A stretch of 64,000 nucleotides of DNA from Priestia taiwanensis (GTDB lineage: Bacteria > Bacillota > Bacilli > Bacillales > Bacillaceae_G), in the NCBI RefSeq assembly GCF_014638355.1, contig NZ_BMFK01000001.1, positions 945,160 to 1,009,159 on the forward strand. The letters are read 5' to 3'. The first letter of the stretch is position 1; every line of letters starts with the position of its first letter. The notes below the pieces were generated by a model. That model did not search any database. It had not been told where the DNA came from and saw nothing but the letters and a program-made list of their open reading frames with translations. This document shows, piece by piece, positions 62,920 through 64,000 of this stretch. The translations under genes were made by a program, and so were the position numbers.

Positions 62920-64000
62920 TTATTTATACATACCGTCTACTTGTTTTTGTGCTTCATCATTTTCTAAATACTCATCATACGTACATTGCTTATCTACAAT
63001 ACCAGATGGTGTTACTTCAATGATACGATTCGCAATTGTTTGAACGAACTGATGGTCATGAGATGTGAATAATAACGTACCTTTGTAGCTAATTAATCCT
63101 TCATTCAGGGATGTAATTGACTCAAGGTCTAAGTGGTTTGTTGGGTCATCAAATACTAATACATTCGCTCCGCTAAGCATCATTTTTGATAACATACAAC
63201 GAACTTTCTCTCCTCCAGATAGAACGCTTGATTTCTTCATTACTTCTTCACCAGAGAATAACATACGTCCTAAGAAACCACGTAAGAAGCTGTCGCTCTC
63301 ATCGTTCGGTGAGAATTGACGTAACCAATCAACTAAGTTTAATTCGCTGTTGTCGAAGAACTCAGAGTTATCGCGTGGGAAGTATGCTTGAGAAGTTGTA
63401 ATACCCCACTTGAATGATCCACTATCCGCTTCCATTTCACCCATTAAAATTTTGAATAATGCAGTTAACGCGATATCATTACGACCAATAAATGCAATTT
63501 TGTCACCTTTATTAATTGTGAATGATACGTTATCTAATACTTTTTCACCATCGATTGTTTTTGAAATACCTTCTACAAATAATAAGTCATTTCCTGCTTC
63601 ACGGTCTGGTGTAAAACCACAGAATGGATATTTACGTGATGATGGTTTAATATCATCTAACGTAATTTTGTCTAATAACTTTTTACGAGAAGTTGCTTGT
63701 TTCGCTTTCGATGCGTTTGAACTAAAACGAGCGATAAAGTTTTGTAATTCTTTAATCTTCTCTTCTTTTTTCTTATTTGCATCATTTGCCATTCTAGCAG
63801 CTAATTGACTTGACTCATACCAGAAATCATAGTTACCAACATATAATTGGATTTTTCCGTAGTCTAAATCAGCCATGTGTGTACATACTTTGTTTAAGAA
63901 GTGACGGTCATGGGATACAACAATTACAGTGTTCTCAAAGTTCATTAAGAAGTTCTCTAACCACTGAATCGCTTTTAAGTCTAAATGGTTCGTCGGCTCA
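62920..64000 (-). CDS. ABC-F ATPase, 3' part (runs off the window)
   Basis: About 359 codons of a longer ABC-F protein; the reading frame stays open to base 64000 (EPTNHLDLKAIQWLENFLMN), so the start lies beyond. First domain end: VIVVSHDRHFLNKV; second domain signature SGGEKVRCMLSKMM and VFDDPTNHLDLESI. The second Walker A region reads FIGRNDIALTALFK, lacking the usual GKST. The order suggests the YkpA/EttA-like group acting on ribosomes. Full identity needs the missing 5' part. Confidence 0.82.
   Translation of the reverse strand, partial: EPTNHLDLKAIQWLENFLMNFENTVIVVSHDRHFLNKVCTHMADLDYGKIQLYVGNYDFWYESSQLAARMANDANKKKEEKIKELQNFIARFSSNASKAKQATSRKKLLDKITLDDIKPSSRKYPFCGFTPDREAGNDLLFVEGISKTIDGEKVLDNVSFTINKGDKIAFIGRNDIALTALFKILMGEMEADSGSFKWGITTSQAYFPRDNSEFFDNSELNLVDWLRQFSPNDESDSFLRGFLGRMLFSGEEVMKKSSVLSGGEKVRCMLSKMMLSGANVLVFDDPTNHLDLESITSLNEGLISYKGTLLFTSHDHQFVQTIANRIIEVTPSGIVDKQCTYDEYLENDEAQKQVDGMYK

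Overview
The window is low-GC, densely coded Firmicute chromosome from the Bacillus cereus group. The call rests on a heterocycloanthracin-type bacteriocin cluster, an AiiA-type lactonase fold, a CotG/ExsB-like repeat protein, an SLH-domain surface protein, a kynurenine operon, a 2-methylcitrate operon and a ThrZ-type threonyl-tRNA synthetase behind T-box leaders. No rRNA, tRNA or CRISPR array was seen.

Layout. 0-12 kb is core or housekeeping: thrZ behind two near-identical tandem T-boxes, a ClC channel, an ECF-like sigma factor beside a second clpP (both preceded by the same unusual promoter), DinB, an AHL-lactonase homologue, a DUF2332 protein, an alpha/beta hydrolase and HelD. 12.2-15.2 kb is an accessory strip of small minus-strand genes that looks like orphan immunity genes with at least one toxin-tail stub. 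15.79-26.2 kb is a 10.4-kb integrated element that splits a DUF975 membrane-protein gene. The two gene halves rejoin in frame across an 11-bp direct repeat. The element carries a ParM-like/RHH partition pair, an FtsK-type ATPase, a replication-relaxation protein, two HTH regulators, a long structured non-coding stretch, a 984-residue S-layer-anchored toxin ending in an LHH nuclease with a SUKH immunity gene, and a serine recombinase that has lost its catalytic half.

26.5-32.2 kb holds a DASS carboxylate transporter and prpC-prpD-prpB (propionyl-CoA disposal). 32.4-38.2 kb is the thiazole/oxazole bacteriocin cluster: precursor, E1-like maturation protein, YcaO, SagB dehydrogenase. 38.5-45.6 kb has dbpA, GNAT, DJ-1/PfpI, M42 peptidase, a PLP beta-family synthase and a cold-shock gene. 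44.4-47.1 kb is mobile-element debris (a frameshifted gene, an IS3-type transposase tail, a decayed tyrosine integrase) that abuts the AI-2 processing genes lsrK-cupin-lsrF.

50-59 kb holds a TerC protein, an ankyrin lipoprotein, a MraY-like transferase, a corrinoid-type binding protein, a class-C-like serine hydrolase, GNATs and kynU-kynB-kynA (tryptophan to anthranilate). 59.3-62.4 kb is a group of low-complexity proteins that look like spore-surface components, one with a good sigma-K promoter. The window ends in a YciI protein and the 3' part of an ABC-F ATPase.

The three most interesting signals are the intact-junction element carrying an SLH-anchored nuclease toxin, the shared promoter that links the sigma factor to clpP, and the orphan immunity strip next to the element.
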